From assembly GCA_963713695.1 (NCBI GenBank), contig CAVQMU010000001.1, positions 248,001 to 312,000 on the forward strand: a stretch of 64,000 nt of DNA, given 5' to 3'. Origin of the DNA: Rhodoblastus sp963713695. GTDB taxonomy: Bacteria > Pseudomonadota > Alphaproteobacteria > Rhizobiales > Beijerinckiaceae. Positions 38,549 to 49,600 of the stretch are shown one piece after another. The first letter of the stretch is position 1; the number at the start of each line of letters is the position of its first letter. The notes beneath the pieces were generated by a model, which was not told where the DNA came from, ran no database searches, and worked only from the letters and a program-made list of their open reading frames with translations. The translations under genes and the position numbers were made by a program.

Positions 38549-38836
38549 TCAGCCGACGATGCCGAGGATGTCGGATTCCTTCATGATCAGGAGGTCCTGA
38601 CCGTCGATCTTGACTTCGGTGCCCGACCATTTGCCAAACAGCACGCGGTCGCCAGCCTTGACGTCGAGGGGGACGAGCTTGCCGGCTTCGTCGCGCGCGC
38701 CGGGGCCGACGGCGACGATTTCGCCTTCCTGCGGCTTTTCCTTGGCGGTGTCGGGGATGATGATGCCGCCCTTGGTCTTTTCTTCGCCTTCAAGGCGCTT
38801 GACGACGACGCGGTCATGCAGGGGACGGAAGGCCAT
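38549..38836 (-). CDS. groS: 10 kDa chaperonin GroES
   Basis: A 95-residue co-chaperonin starting MAFRPLHDRVVVKRLEGEE. The mobile loop is EEKTKGGIIIPDTAKEKP. It caps GroEL. It is the first gene of the operon, 60 bases after the CIRCE operator. Confidence 0.98.
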   Translation of the reverse strand: MAFRPLHDRVVVKRLEGEEKTKGGIIIPDTAKEKPQEGEIVAVGPGARDEAGKLVPLDVKAGDRVLFGKWSGTEVKIDGQDLLIMKESDILGIVG

Positions 38837-38896
38837 GTCTATGTCCTGTAGTTGGAGCCGCTGGCCGAAGGGCCGGGGCTGGGAAAGGAGAGCCAG

Positions 38897-38923
38897 TTAG
38901 CACTCATGGGCTGAGAGTGCTAA
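38897..38923 (-). promoter_or_regulatory. CIRCE operator (HrcA-binding site)
   Basis: Arms TTAGCACTC and GAGTGCTAA are separated by nine bases, a perfect match to the CIRCE consensus. The outer flanks (CCAG, CTGG) extend the palindrome. It lies just downstream of the -10 box and before groES. HrcA repression relieved by heat or unfolded proteins is the known mode for this operator. Confidence 0.97.
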
Positions 38924-38935
38924 CTGGCTGTCGCG

Positions 38936-38964
38936 TAGATAGGAGCGGGCTAGCCGAGTGTCAA
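38936..38964 (-). promoter_or_regulatory. Sigma70-type promoter of groESL
   Basis: On the minus strand TTGACA (38964-38959) and TATCTA (38941-38936) are 17 bases apart, and transcription should begin about six bases before the CIRCE arm. This fixes the operator as overlapping the start site. Confidence 0.85.
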
Positions 38965-39102
38965 GAACCCGAACCGCCCGGCGCGGATCACGGTAAAGAT
39001 CGCGACATGGCGGCAAGCAAGAGTTTCTTATCGACAAGCGAATAGATTGCCCGCATGAATTCCACGCTCGACCAGCCCCTTATACGATAGAGGATTGCCT
39101 CG

Positions 39103-40569
39103 ATGAGCGTCGTCGCGACGTTTCTCGTCAACACGATCTTCAATCTGATCGTCGGGCTGATCGTCGCCAAATTCCTTGGGCCCGAGGAATACGGCAAATT
39201 TGCCCTGGCCATTGCGGTCATGACCTTCGGCCAGGCCATCGCCTTTGAGTGGATAAGGCAATGCGGCGTGCGCTTCTATTCCGAAAGAAGCCGCCTCGAG
39301 GCGCCGCAGGTGCGCGCCACGCTGGACGCCGCCTTTTCCGCCTTCGCCCTGATGTTCGCGCCGCTGGCCTTGGCCCTGGCCTATCTCGGGCCGGCGTCGT
39401 CGCTGCCGCGCGAACTGGTTGCGCTGGCCTTCGCCGCCTCCATCGCCAATGGCATGTTCGACTACCAGACCGCTCTGGCGCGGGCGCGCTTCAATGACCG
39501 GCTCTATCTCTGGCTGATCGTCACCAAGAATTTGCTGGCCCTCGTGCTCACGGCGGGCGGCGCATGGGCGACGGGCTCGGCCAAGGTCGCGCTGATCGCC
39601 GGCATGAGCAGCCTCCTCGGCTCGATCTTCTTCTGGCGGTCGGGCCTGATCGACCGCGAGGCGCGGCTCGGCCTCGCCGACAGGGCGCTTCTGAGGCAAT
39701 ATGTCGGCTATTCCGCCCCCATAGTCGCGGCGGTCGTCCTTTATATCCTCATTCCTCTCGCCAATCGCGATCTCGCGGCGCGCCTTTATGGATTTGCCGA
39801 AACCGGGCGCTTCGCCCTGTCCTTCGATCTCGGCCAGCGCGCCGTGCAGGCGATCGGTTCGGCGCTCGACGTGCTCTTGTTCCAGATCGCCGTGCGCGCG
39901 CATGACGCCCATGGCGAGGACCATGCGCGCGAGCAGGTCGCGCAGAATATCGCCATTGTCTTCGCGATTCTCATGCCGGCCTGCGTCGGCGTCTGGATCG
40001 TCCTTCCCTCGGTCGAGGCCCTGGTCGTGCCGCAGGCCTATCGCGGTCCCTTCGCGCATTTCCTGGCGCTGATGCTGCCGGGCATGTTCTGCCTGGGCAT
40101 GGGACAGTTCTCGATCCACGCCATTTTCCAGATCTCGCGCAAAACCATGCCGATGGTCGCCGCAGCGCTCGCCGCCTGCATCGCGGACCCAATCTTCTTT
40201 TTGCTGCTGCCGCGCGGATCGGACGCGTCGAGCCTCGCCATCGCGCAGAGCATGGCTTTCGCAGTTGGGCTGGTCGTGCTGCTCGGCTTCGCCCAGGCGT
40301 CCCGCCCGCAATGGCCGCGCTTTCGCGATCTCGCGCTGACGACGCTGGCCTGCGCGGGGATGGCGGCGCTGGCCGGGCCGCTCAGGGACCGCAGTCCCGG
40401 CCTTGTGCTGATGCTGTCGCAGATGTTGCTGGCGGGCTCCTTGTATGTGCTGGCGGTCGCGGCCTTCGACATCGCGGGCTTGCGGCGCATCTTTCTCGCC
40501 AAGGCCGAACCGGTCCGGCTCTGGCTTGGCCGCAAGGGCGGGGTGTTCAAGGTTTTTTTACCATTATGA
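39103..40569 (+). CDS. Polysaccharide flippase, Wzx/MATE-like
   Basis: A 488-residue protein with about twelve membrane segments. The N-terminus TFLVNTIFNLIVGLIVAKFLGPEEYG is the start pattern of the polysaccharide biosynthesis (Wzx) family, and the inter-segment charged residues follow the usual layout. These proteins flip undecaprenyl-linked glycan units across the inner membrane. It lies alone between groES and an L,D-transpeptidase gene, away from the glycosyltransferase cluster at the left. Confidence 0.82.
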   Translation: MSVVATFLVNTIFNLIVGLIVAKFLGPEEYGKFALAIAVMTFGQAIAFEWIRQCGVRFYSERSRLEAPQVRATLDAAFSAFALMFAPLALALAYLGPASSLPRELVALAFAASIANGMFDYQTALARARFNDRLYLWLIVTKNLLALVLTAGGAWATGSAKVALIAGMSSLLGSIFFWRSGLIDREARLGLADRALLRQYVGYSAPIVAAVVLYILIPLANRDLAARLYGFAETGRFALSFDLGQRAVQAIGSALDVLLFQIAVRAHDAHGEDHAREQVAQNIAIVFAILMPACVGVWIVLPSVEALVVPQAYRGPFAHFLALMLPGMFCLGMGQFSIHAIFQISRKTMPMVAAALAACIADPIFFLLLPRGSDASSLAIAQSMAFAVGLVVLLGFAQASRPQWPRFRDLALTTLACAGMAALAGPLRDRSPGLVLMLSQMLLAGSLYVLAVAAFDIAGLRRIFLAKAEPVRLWLGRKGGVFKVFLPL

Positions 40570-40660
40570 CTTGGATAACCATGCCGAAGGGCGAAGCTTT
40601 CCAATAAAAATTTATGGATTATATTTAACCTATAAATATTCACGGGAGTCGCTCTGCGTC

Positions 40661-41377
40661 ATGGCCCATCGTCTTGCGCCCGCATTATTTGGCGGCATTG
40701 TTTTTTGCCTTGTTCCCCTGTCGGCGGCTTCGGCCGGAAATCTCGGCGGCGGGCTGATCGAATTTCTCGCAACCGGCGGCCAGATGGATACGGGAGCGCC
40801 CGCTCCGCGACGCGAAGCCGCTCCGCCGCGAGCGATGAGCAATCCGGCGTCAGGCAATTATGGCATCACCAATTCGCCGGACGCGCACGCGCTGCAGGCC
40901 TCGCTTGCCCCGGTGCAGCCGCATCGCGAAATTCCCGATGAATTGCGCCGGACGGAAGTGGATTATCGCCAAGGCGGCGCAGTCGGCTCGATCGTCGTCG
41001 ATACTCCCAACCATTATCTCTATCTGGTGACCTCGCCTGGCCGCGCCATGCGCTACGGCATCGGCGTCGGCCGGCCCGGCTTCACCTGGTCCGGCCACAA
41101 GACGATCAGCCGCAAGGCGGAATGGCCCGACTGGACGCCGCCGCCGGCAATGATGCTGCGCCGTCCCGACCTGCCTGCTCATATGGATGGCGGTCCCGGC
41201 AATCCGCTCGGCGCCCGCGCGCTTTATCTCGGCACATCCGAATATCGCATCCACGGCACCACGGAGCCCTGGACCATCGGCCAGAACGTGTCGTCCGGCT
41301 GCATCCGCATGATGAACGAGGATGTGATCGACCTCTATCAACGCGTGAAGATCGGGGCATCGGTCGAGGTGCTTTGA
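40661..41377 (+). CDS. L,D-transpeptidase (YkuD domain)
   Basis: A 238-residue periplasmic protein. The start is ATG 40661 with a signal peptide (MAHRLAPALFGGIVFC, ending near ASA). The YkuD domain has GVGRPGFTWSGHKTISRKAEWPDW, then HGTTEPWTIGQNVSSGCIRM, including the HGT His and the SxGC Cys. It makes 3-3 crosslinks in peptidoglycan or anchors proteins. The frame continues upstream into the flippase gene, but there is no start there. A terminator follows. Confidence 0.92.
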   Translation: MAHRLAPALFGGIVFCLVPLSAASAGNLGGGLIEFLATGGQMDTGAPAPRREAAPPRAMSNPASGNYGITNSPDAHALQASLAPVQPHREIPDELRRTEVDYRQGGAVGSIVVDTPNHYLYLVTSPGRAMRYGIGVGRPGFTWSGHKTISRKAEWPDWTPPPAMMLRRPDLPAHMDGGPGNPLGARALYLGTSEYRIHGTTEPWTIGQNVSSGCIRMMNEDVIDLYQRVKIGASVEVL

Positions 41378-41429
41378 CGGATGTTCCGCTGAGATCAACG
41401 ATAAATTGCTCGGGTGAAAAAGTCTGACT

Positions 41430-41461
41430 GGCGGCGAGGGGAAACCTTCGCCGCCTTTTTT
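41430..41461 (+). terminator. Rho-independent terminator after L,D-transpeptidase
   Basis: GGCGGCGAGG pairs with CCTTCGCCGCC (one bulged base) and is followed by six T. Confidence 0.8.
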
Positions 41462-41480
41462 GTGCACACGCGCTCGAAAC

Positions 41481-41509
41481 AAAAAAGGCGGGCCACGAGG
41501 CCCGCCTTT
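41481..41509 (-). terminator. Rho-independent terminator after rpmB
   Basis: Arms GGCGGGCC and GGCCCGCC with a four-base loop are flanked by an A/T tract that, on the minus strand, is a T run. It ends the rpmB transcript, which reads towards the L,D-transpeptidase gene. Confidence 0.85.
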
Positions 41510-41531
41510 AAACTGAAGAGAACTTTTTCGA

Positions 41532-41837
41532 TCAGGCCGAGGCGGCTTCCGCCGTAACCACGGCCTTCTTGGCGATTTCGCGCTTCAGCTTGAGGGCGCC
41601 GGTCGAGAGTTCGGCGTCGCGGGCCTTGAGCAGGAAGGCGTCGAGGCCGCCGCGATGCTCGACCGAGCGCAGGGCGGCGGCGGCGATGCGCAGGCGCACC
41701 GAACGCTGCAGCGAATCCGAGATCAGCGAGACATTGACGAGGTTCGGCAGGAACCGCGTGCGGGTCTTGTGATTGGAATGACTGACGAGATTGCCTGACT
41801 GCACGGCCTTGCCGGTCAATTCGCAACGGCGGGACAT
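41532..41837 (-). CDS. rpmB: 50S ribosomal protein L28
   Basis: A 101-residue protein starting MSRRCELTGKAVQSGNLVSH, with SHSNHKTRTRFLPNL, the typical L28 core. It is a structural protein of the large ribosomal subunit. It has its own promoter and terminator. Confidence 0.97.
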   Translation of the reverse strand: MSRRCELTGKAVQSGNLVSHSNHKTRTRFLPNLVNVSLISDSLQRSVRLRIAAAALRSVEHRGGLDAFLLKARDAELSTGALKLKREIAKKAVVTAEAASA

Positions 41838-41998
41838 TGGGCTTCCTTTCGATATCTTCGCGAGGGCGACCAGCCCGCGCCGGCTTGCGCCGAAACAAAT
41901 GGCCTTTCGGCCGAAATTCGGGAACCCGCCCCATGCCCGGAGACAAAAAAAGCGCCGCGGAAACCAGAGGTTTCGCGGAAACGGTTCGTGGAGTGGCG

Positions 41999-42027
41999 TC
42001 TATAAGGGAGAGGCCCTGAAAGGTCAA
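41999..42027 (-). promoter_or_regulatory. Sigma70-type promoter of rpmB
   Basis: On the minus strand TTGACC (42027-42022) and TATAGA (42004-41999) are 17 bases apart, about 160 bases before the rpmB start. Confidence 0.6.
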
Positions 42028-42085
42028 GCGCGAGAACCGCGCAAAGCCAGAAAAGACCGACCCTCAAAAGACCATCGGGAATAAA

Positions 42086-42108
42086 TGGTCGGAGTGATAG
42101 TCCGACCA
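42086..42108 (-). other. Candidate integrase attachment site: tRNA-Pro 3'-end-like sequence
   Basis: On the minus strand CTATCACTCCGACCA (42100-42086) reads like the acceptor 3' strand plus CCA of an alphaproteobacterial tRNA-Pro. The full tRNA is not here. With TCCGACCA at 42101-42108 it also forms a perfect 8-base inverted repeat, so it could equally be a hairpin. Its place about 140 bases before a tyrosine integrase gene favours an att remnant. The tRNA match is from memory of the consensus. Confidence 0.4.
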
Positions 42109-42244
42109 CCCAAGGTTCGCAGAAAATCACCAGCATTCTTAAATCCCATATTTTTCAGCATTTATGTGGCGTTGCCGACCTTGCTGGTTCGCCAATGTTC
42201 GCTATAATCTGCCAAACTCTGGGGGACTGGCTGGGGGACTGCCT

Positions 42245-43447
42245 ATGAGCGGAAATTTGAATGCGCGGAAGGTCGCGACGGCGGGACCCGGAATTTATCT
42301 GGACGGACAGGGCCTATATCTTTGCGTCTCGCCCTCGCTGGCCCGATCCTGGGTCTATCGGTTCTCTTGGAAGGGCAAGCGCCCCGAAATGGGGCTTGGA
42401 TCATTTGATGAAGGCGTAAGCCTCTCCGACGCACGCACTGCGCGCGACGATGCCCGCCGCGTCTTGCGCTCCGGCCAAAATCCAATCCGCGCTCGACAAG
42501 ACGCTTCGCGTGTTGAAAAGGCGAAGCGGACCTTTGGCGAAGTCGCCGATGAGCTTCTTGAGGCCAAGGCCGGCGAGTGGCGCAACGGGAAACACGCCGA
42601 GCAATGGCGCTGGTCCCTAGTTGATGGCGCGGCGGCGCTCCGGCCCAAAATCATCGGCGAGATTGATACTGAGGCAGTTCTTAGCGTCGTAAAGCCGATC
42701 TGGCAGGAAAAGCCGGAAACGGCGTCGAGGCTCCGCCAGCGCATTGAGGCAGTACTCGATGCGGGAAAGGCGAAAGGGCTCCGAGACGGCGAAAATCCAG
42801 CGCGTTGGCGCGGACATTTGGCGCATCTTCTTCCCAAGCGAACAAAACTGTCACGCGGCCATCACGCCGCCATGCCTTACGCCGAAGTACCTGCGTTCAT
42901 GTCCCGGCTGCGGGAGGATGACAACTCGGCTGCGCGGGCGCTCGAATTTTGTGTCCTGACCGCTGGACGCTCGGGCGAAGTCTATGGCGCGCGCTGGTCT
43001 GAAATCGACTTAAAAGCGAAAGTCTGGACGATCCCAGCTGACAGAATGAAAGCAGGTCGCGCTCATCGTGTCCCCTTATGCAAGCGCGCGGTCGCGATTT
43101 TGACGGCCCTGAAGCAGCTGGCCGTCGGCGAATTCGTTTTCCCTGGTCAGCGGCCCGACAAGCCCCTGTCGCACGTCGCTATGGCTAAGGTCATCGCTCG
43201 GATAGGGGCCAAAGACGCGACGCCGCACGGTTTCAGAAGCGGGTTCCGAGATTGGGTTGGCAACGAGACGCATTTTCCGCGCGAAATCGCCGAGGCGGCG
43301 CTGGCCCATACGATTGGCGACGCCGCTGAGCAGGCTTATAGGCGCGGTGACGCTTTGGAAAAACGGCGTTCGCTGATGACCGCTTGGGGGGCATACTGCG
43401 AATCGAAGGCAGCAGAAAACGTAATCCGCCTCGCACATGAGGCGTAA
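42245..43447 (+). CDS. Tyrosine-type integrase (P4-like, DUF4102/Arm DNA-binding)
   Basis: A 400-residue protein started at MSGNLNARKVAT (42245). The N-terminal arm-binding domain (GPGIYLDGQGLYLCVSPS) is of the DUF4102 type found in island and prophage integrases. The catalytic residues are visible: Arg in TAGRSGEVYGARW, HGFRSGFRDW (H-x-x-R), LAHTIGD, and the nucleophile Tyr in AEQAYRRGD. Such enzymes insert elements into tRNA genes. No other phage or conjugation gene is visible nearby, so it looks like the remaining mobilisation gene of an island. Confidence 0.92.
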   Translation: MSGNLNARKVATAGPGIYLDGQGLYLCVSPSLARSWVYRFSWKGKRPEMGLGSFDEGVSLSDARTARDDARRVLRSGQNPIRARQDASRVEKAKRTFGEVADELLEAKAGEWRNGKHAEQWRWSLVDGAAALRPKIIGEIDTEAVLSVVKPIWQEKPETASRLRQRIEAVLDAGKAKGLRDGENPARWRGHLAHLLPKRTKLSRGHHAAMPYAEVPAFMSRLREDDNSAARALEFCVLTAGRSGEVYGARWSEIDLKAKVWTIPADRMKAGRAHRVPLCKRAVAILTALKQLAVGEFVFPGQRPDKPLSHVAMAKVIARIGAKDATPHGFRSGFRDWVGNETHFPREIAEAALAHTIGDAAEQAYRRGDALEKRRSLMTAWGAYCESKAAENVIRLAHEA

Positions 43448-43695
43448 ACCGTGCCTATCCGCTACATTTGGACTCGGCGGCCAGCCAATTCGAGACCGCC
43501 CGATCGGCTGCGTTCGGCTCGAACCCGTCTTGCAAGCCTTGCTCGCAATGGCCGGAGCAGAGCCGTCAACGGACCTTCCCGGCGTCGGTCGAACGCGCAT
43601 TCGTGACCCGAAGCGGAATTTCTAGAACTGACTCTCGTGCAAAAACACATGGCTAGAAGCGGACCTTTCCGTTATCCCCTCGGGCCCACCGGGCG

Positions 43696-46600
43696 TCAGG
43701 CGACCTCGCTCAATCCTTTGGAAGGCTCCGCTTCGACCCAATAGAGCGACCCTCTGCCTGTGGTCACGGCGATCTCCCGCGCGCCGGCCGGCAGCGAAGC
43801 CGCGCCATCGGTCCAGCGCCAATGTCCGCCGTCTTCGCCCTCTAGCGGATGCCAGCCCGCGCCCAAAATTTCGAGGTCCTGCCGCCGCCCGTCGATCTCG
43901 AGCGCGCGCACGGCCACGCCGAGATGGCGCTTGTCGTCGCTCGTCGCCTCATCGGCCGGTCGCCAGGTCCGCGAGCCCAGTCTTATGTCGCGCGCGCCCT
44001 CGGGCAGAATGAACTCGTAGCGGTCGCCGTCGCGCCTTGCCGCCCGAATGATCTCGCCGTCGGCGCGGATATGCAGGCCGGGATCGTCGCTCTGCAAAAA
44101 ACCGAGCTTTTCGGCCTGCGCCTGCAGGCGCCGCCGGACGCTCTCCACTTCCTCGCCTTCCTCCCGGAGCGGCGCGCAGGCGTCGTCCCAGCTTTTTGGC
44201 GCGAAGGTCGGATGCAGCTCGACGAAATTATCGCAGTTCGCGAAGCCGGACCGGCTGCCGCAATCGAGAAAACTTTCCGCCGGCAGGCCCTCGGCGAGCA
44301 GCACGTCGTGGCTTTCGAGCTCGATGTGGAAATAGGAGACGTTTTCGACACGGGCTTGCGCGACATTGGCGCCGTTGGCGAGCCGGATGATCGGAATCAG
44401 CACGCCCTCGACATAGACCGCATGTTGCGGACTGAGCCAGAGATCGCGATGCGGAAGGCCCGCGCCAAAGGCCCCGGCGCGCACACGCACGGGCAGCACT
44501 TCGAGCGGAAAGCGATGTCTGGCGATGTCGAGTTTTCTGGAGCCGATCCAGACAATCGGCTTCAATTGGCGCGTGGCCGTGACGACGAGATCGCCGATGG
44601 CGAGATCCTCGACCGCGACAGGGCCATGCTCTGTCTCGATCAGCGTGCCGGCGCAATAGCAGGCCACCTGTTCCAGGGCGATCGTCACCTCGCCGCCGCC
44701 TTGCGTCGCGCTGCCGAGCGAGACGTTGCTGGCGCCGGCGTTGACGAAGGAGCCTCCGCCGCCGCCGCTCGTGCCGCCGCCGCCGCCGCCGCCGTAACCG
44801 CCGCCGCCGCCGCCGCCCTGGGGACCGCCGCCGCCGCCGCCGCCAAAGCCGCCGGCGCCGCCGCTCGCGCTCGCGCCGCCGGCAAATGTGACGCCGGCAA
44901 TGCTGCCGCTTTGCGCCGATTTTCCACCGGCGCCGCCGGTGAACCCGCCGCCGCCGCCGCCGCTCTGGCCGCCCTGGCCAGCGGCGCCGAGTACGCCGCC
45001 CGCGCCGGCGCCCGGGCCGCCGCCAGCGCCGCCAGTGCCCACGGTTCCGCCATTGCCGCCGGAGCCGCTCCTCCCGCCTCCGCCGCCGCCGGCGATGACT
45101 TCGTTGACATCGACGGCGCCCGAGCCGTTGTTGGTCTCGATGACGAAGCTGCCGCCGCCGCCGCCGCCATAGCTGCTGGCGTTGGCGCCAGCGCCGCCTT
45201 CGCCGCCGACGACGATCTCGAGCTTGGCGCCGGCGGCGAGATAGACCTCGCCGCTTGCCATGGCGCCAAGGCCGCCAGGCACGCTGCCGGCGCCGGCGCC
45301 GCCCTGCGCCCCCTCGGCTGAGATGTCGTAATAGCCCGTCGTGCCGATCGTCACGGTTTCGATTTTGCCGGTGTACCCGTAGGTCTGACTTGCGCCCGGC
45401 GCGAGAATGTCCGCCGTGACCGAAGCGGTCGCGGCCGTTCTCGGATCGTCGCTCGAGGAATCCGACAACGAGATCGCCATCGTCTCGACGCCGTTGCTGG
45501 CGTTCGAGAGCGTGGAAGGCGCGGTCAGCACGAGAGAGTTGAGTTCGCTGGTGACATTGGCAGCGGAGCCGGCCAGCGAATAAACGCCATTGCCCTCGTT
45601 GTCGAAGGTGACGCCGTTGACGGCTGAAGCCGAAAGCGAGGCGTTCGCATCGCCCAGGGTGAGGGTGAGCGTGTCGGTTGGGCTATTGGCGTTGGCGTCG
45701 ACGATCGTCACGCCCGCGAAGGGCTCGTCGGTTGTCGATCCCGCGCCGGCCAGCGTGGTCGATCCGCCGCCGGTGATCGTCGGCGCGGTCACGGCGGCGA
45801 TCGTCACCAGCCCGTCGCCGCTTTGCACCGCGCCGGCAATCGACACGTCGACCGCGCTGGCGCTGACGAAGGACCCGCCGCCGCCGCCGCCGTAGGTGCT
45901 GCCGCCGCCGCCGCCGCCGGAGCCGCCGCCGCCGCCGCCGCCGACGTAACCGCCGCCGCCGCCGCCGCCAAAGCCGCCGTCGCCGCCGCTGCTAGCGCCC
46001 GCGCCGCCGGCGAAGGTCACGCCAAGCACGCTGCCGCTCTGGCCGGGATTGCCGCCCGCGCCGCCGGTGAACCCGCCGCCGCCGGCGCCCCCGATGACCC
46101 GCACGCCGCCCTGGCCCGCGGCGCCATTCACGCCGCCGGCGCCGGCGCCCGCTCCGCCGCCAGGGCCGCCGGTGGCCTGGTTGCCGCCGGCGCCCCCGGA
46201 ACCGCCGCTGCCCGCGCCGCCGCCGCCGCCGGCGATCACTTCCTTGACGTCGACCGCCGCCGAGCCGTTATTGGTCTCGATGACGAAACTGCCGCCGCCG
46301 CCGCCGGCGCCCGAGGCGACCGATGTCGCGCCCTGGCCGCCGACGATGATTTCGAGCTTTGCGCCGGCGGCAAAATAAGTCTCGCCGCTCGCCATGGCGC
46401 CAAGGCCTCCGGGGGCGGCGGCCACGCCGCCATCGCCGCCCTGCGCGCCGTCAGCCGCGATGTCGTAATAGCCCGACGCGCCGATGGTGACGGTTTCGAT
46501 TTTGCCGCTGTAGCCGAAACTCGCGCTGCCACCCGGCGCGAAGACGTCAGCCGTAACTGAGGCCGTCGTAGCGGGTCCCGCAGAGGCGCTGGAGACGTCC

Positions 46601-49600
46601 GACAATGAGATCGCCAGCGCCTCGACGCCGGCCACCGCCCCGGTGAGCGTTGAAGGCGCGTTCAAGGTCAGCGCGTCGAGTTCGTCGGTGACGTTGGCCG
46701 CCGAGCCTTGCAGTGTGTAGAGGCCAGCGCTGGCGTCGGCATTGTCGAAAGTCACGCCGCTGACCGCCGCGCCCAAGGCGAGCGAGGCGTTGGCGTCGCT
46801 GAGCTGAATGGTCAGCGTGTCCGTCGGGTTGTTCGCATTGGCGTCGCCGATCGTCATGCCGGCGAAAGGCGTCGATGTGGTGGAACCCGCGGCGGTGAGC
46901 GTGGTCGAGCCGCCTGTGATCGTCGGCGGGTTCGGGCCGAGAATGTCGGCCGTCACCGAGGTCGTCGTGGCCGGTCCCGGATAGGCGCCGGAGGAATCCG
47001 ACAACGAGATCGACAGCGCCTCGACGCCGGCGACCGCCCCGGTGAGCGTCGAAGGCGCGGTCAGCGTCAGCGCGTCGAGTTCATCGGTGACGTTGGCCGC
47101 CGTTCCGGAGAGGGTGTAGAGGCCGGAGCCGGCGTCGGCCGTGTCGAAAGTGACGCCGGCGACAGCTGTTCCCACGGCGAGCGAGGCGTTGGCGTCGCTC
47201 AGCTGCAGGGTCAGCGTGTCCGTCGGGTCGTTCAGATTGCCATCGGCGACGGTCACGCCGGCGAAGGGCGTGTCCGTGGTCGAGCCGAGCTTCGCGTCCG
47301 TGGTCGAACCGCCGGTTATGGTTGGCGCGGTCAGCGCCGTGATGGTCACAAGGCCGTTGCCGCTGTTGAGCGCCGCGGTTTGCGAGACATCGGTCGCGCT
47401 GGCGTCGACATAGGATCCGCCGCCGCCGCCGCCGCCGCCGCTGCCGCCGCCACCGCCGCCGCCGTAGCCGCCGCCGCCGCCGCCGCCGACATAACCACCG
47501 CCGCCACCGCCGCCAAATCCGCCGCCGCCACCGCAGCCGCTGCCGCCGCCTGCGCCTCCGGCGAAGGTCACGCCGGCGTTGCCGCCGCTCTGGCCCGGAT
47601 AGCCGCCAATGCCGCTCGGATAGATCCCGCCGCCGGCGCCTCCGGTGAGCCCGCCGCCGCCGCCGCCGCCGGGGTTTCCGGCGCCGTTGGCGTTGGCGCC
47701 GCCCTGACCCGCGCCGCCATTCGCGCCGCCGGAGCCGGCGACCGTTCCGCCGCCGTTCCCTCCGGCTCCCTGCGTCTGGCCGCCTCCGCCGGCGCCGACA
47801 CTGCCGCCGCCGCCGCCGCCGGCGATCACCTCGTCGACCAGGCCCGAGGCGCCGTTGGTCTGGATGACATAGCTGCCGCCGCCGCCGCCGCCGCCCGAAT
47901 TGGCCGATGTCGCGCCCTCGCCGCCGACGACGATTTCAAGCTTGGCGCCGGCCTGCAGATAAACGTCGCCGCTCGCCACGGCGCCGAGCCCGCCGGCGCC
48001 GAAGTCGTCGGTGCCGAAATTGTTGCCGTCGCCGCCTTGCGCGCCGTCGGCGGCAATGTCGTAATAGCCCGAGGTTCCGACCGTGAAGGTCTCGACCTTG
48101 CCGCTATAGCCGAAGGTCTTGGAGAAATCCGGCGCAAGGATGTCCGCCGTCACCGAGGCGCTCGCGGCGGATTCCGCGTAGGCGCTGGAGGAATTGGAGA
48201 GGGAGATGTTCAGCGTTTCGACGCCGTTGCTTGCGCCCGTCAGCGTCGTCGGCGCGTTCAGCGTCAGCGCATCGAGTTCGCTGGTCACATTGGCCGCCGA
48301 GCCCGTGAGCGTGTAGAGACCGGCGCTGGCGTCGGCGCTGTCGAACGTGACGCCGCTGACTGCCGTCCCTACGGCGAGCGAGGCGTTGGAATCGCTGAGC
48401 TGGATGGTCAAAGTGTCGGTTGGACTGTTCAGATTGGCGTCGTCGATCGCGACGCCGGCGAAGGCCGTGGCCGTGGTCGAGCCGGCGCTGACGTCGACGG
48501 TCGAGCCCGCGCCGGAAATCGTCGGCGCGGTGACGGCCGTTATGGTGATGAGGCCGTCGCCGCTATGCGTCGCCGCAGTTTCTGACACGCCGATCGCGCC
48601 TGGGCTGACATAAGAGCCGCCGCCACCGCCGCCTGTCTGGACGCCGCCACCACCGCCGCCGTAGCCGCCACCGCCGCCAGCGCCGGAACTGCCGCCGCCG
48701 CCGCCGCCGCCAAAGCCGCCCTGTCCGCCATTTCCGCCGCCGCCAAACCCCGTGCTGCCGACACCGCCGCGTCCGCCGGCAAAAGTCGTGCCGCGAACGC
48801 TGCCGTTCGTCGCCGAATTTGATCCGTCGCCGCCACCGCCGGAGCCGCCGGTGAATCCGCCACCGCCGCCGCCGATCCCGTCCACGCCGACATGGCCAGC
48901 GGCGCCATTCACGCCTCCCGCGCCGGAGGACCCCCCGCCGCCCGCGCCGCCGGTCGGCACGATCCGGCCGCCGCCGCCGGCCCCGTCCGAACCGCCGCCG
49001 CCGCCGCCGGCGATCACCTCATTGACATCGACAGCGCCCGCGCCACTGTTGGTTTCAATCACGAAGCTGCCGCCGCCGCCGCCGCCGCCCGCGCTGCGCG
49101 ATCCCGCGCCCGCGCCGCCGACGACGATTTCGAGCTCGGCGCCGGCGGCCAGGTAGACCTCGCCGCTGGCCATTGCGCCGAGGCCTCCGGAGGCATAGGG
49201 GCCGCTGCCGCCCTGCGCGCCGTCGGCCGCGATGTCGTAATAGCCTGCCGTTGCGACCGTAAACGTCTCGATCTTGCCGCTATAGTCGAAGGTCTTGGAG
49301 AAATCCGGCGCAAGCACGTCCGTCGTCACTGACGCCGTGGCCGTCGCGCCCGGATCGGCGGTGGACGTATCGGAAAGGGCGATGCTCAACGCCTCGACGC
49401 CATTGACCGCCCCGGTGAGGGTCGAAGGCGCGTTCAGGGTGAGCGCGTCCAGTTCGCTGGTGAGGCCCGCGGCCGAGCCGGTCAACTTGTAGAGGCCGGC
49501 GCTGGCGTCGGCGGCGTCGAAGGTGACGCCGCTGACCGCGTTTTCCGCGGTGAGCGAGGCGTTGGCGTCGCTCAGCTGGAGGGTGAGCGTGTCCTCACTG

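Larger units (their letters stand above)
41838..42244. other. Gap between rpmB and integrase: rpmB leader, candidate att site, direct repeat
   Basis: It holds the rpmB promoter (41999-42027) and leader, the short inverted repeat at 42086-42108 (see att entry), and, right before the integrase start, a direct repeat of CTGGGGGACTGG-type text (about 42218-42240). No other gene is seen. Confidence 0.6.
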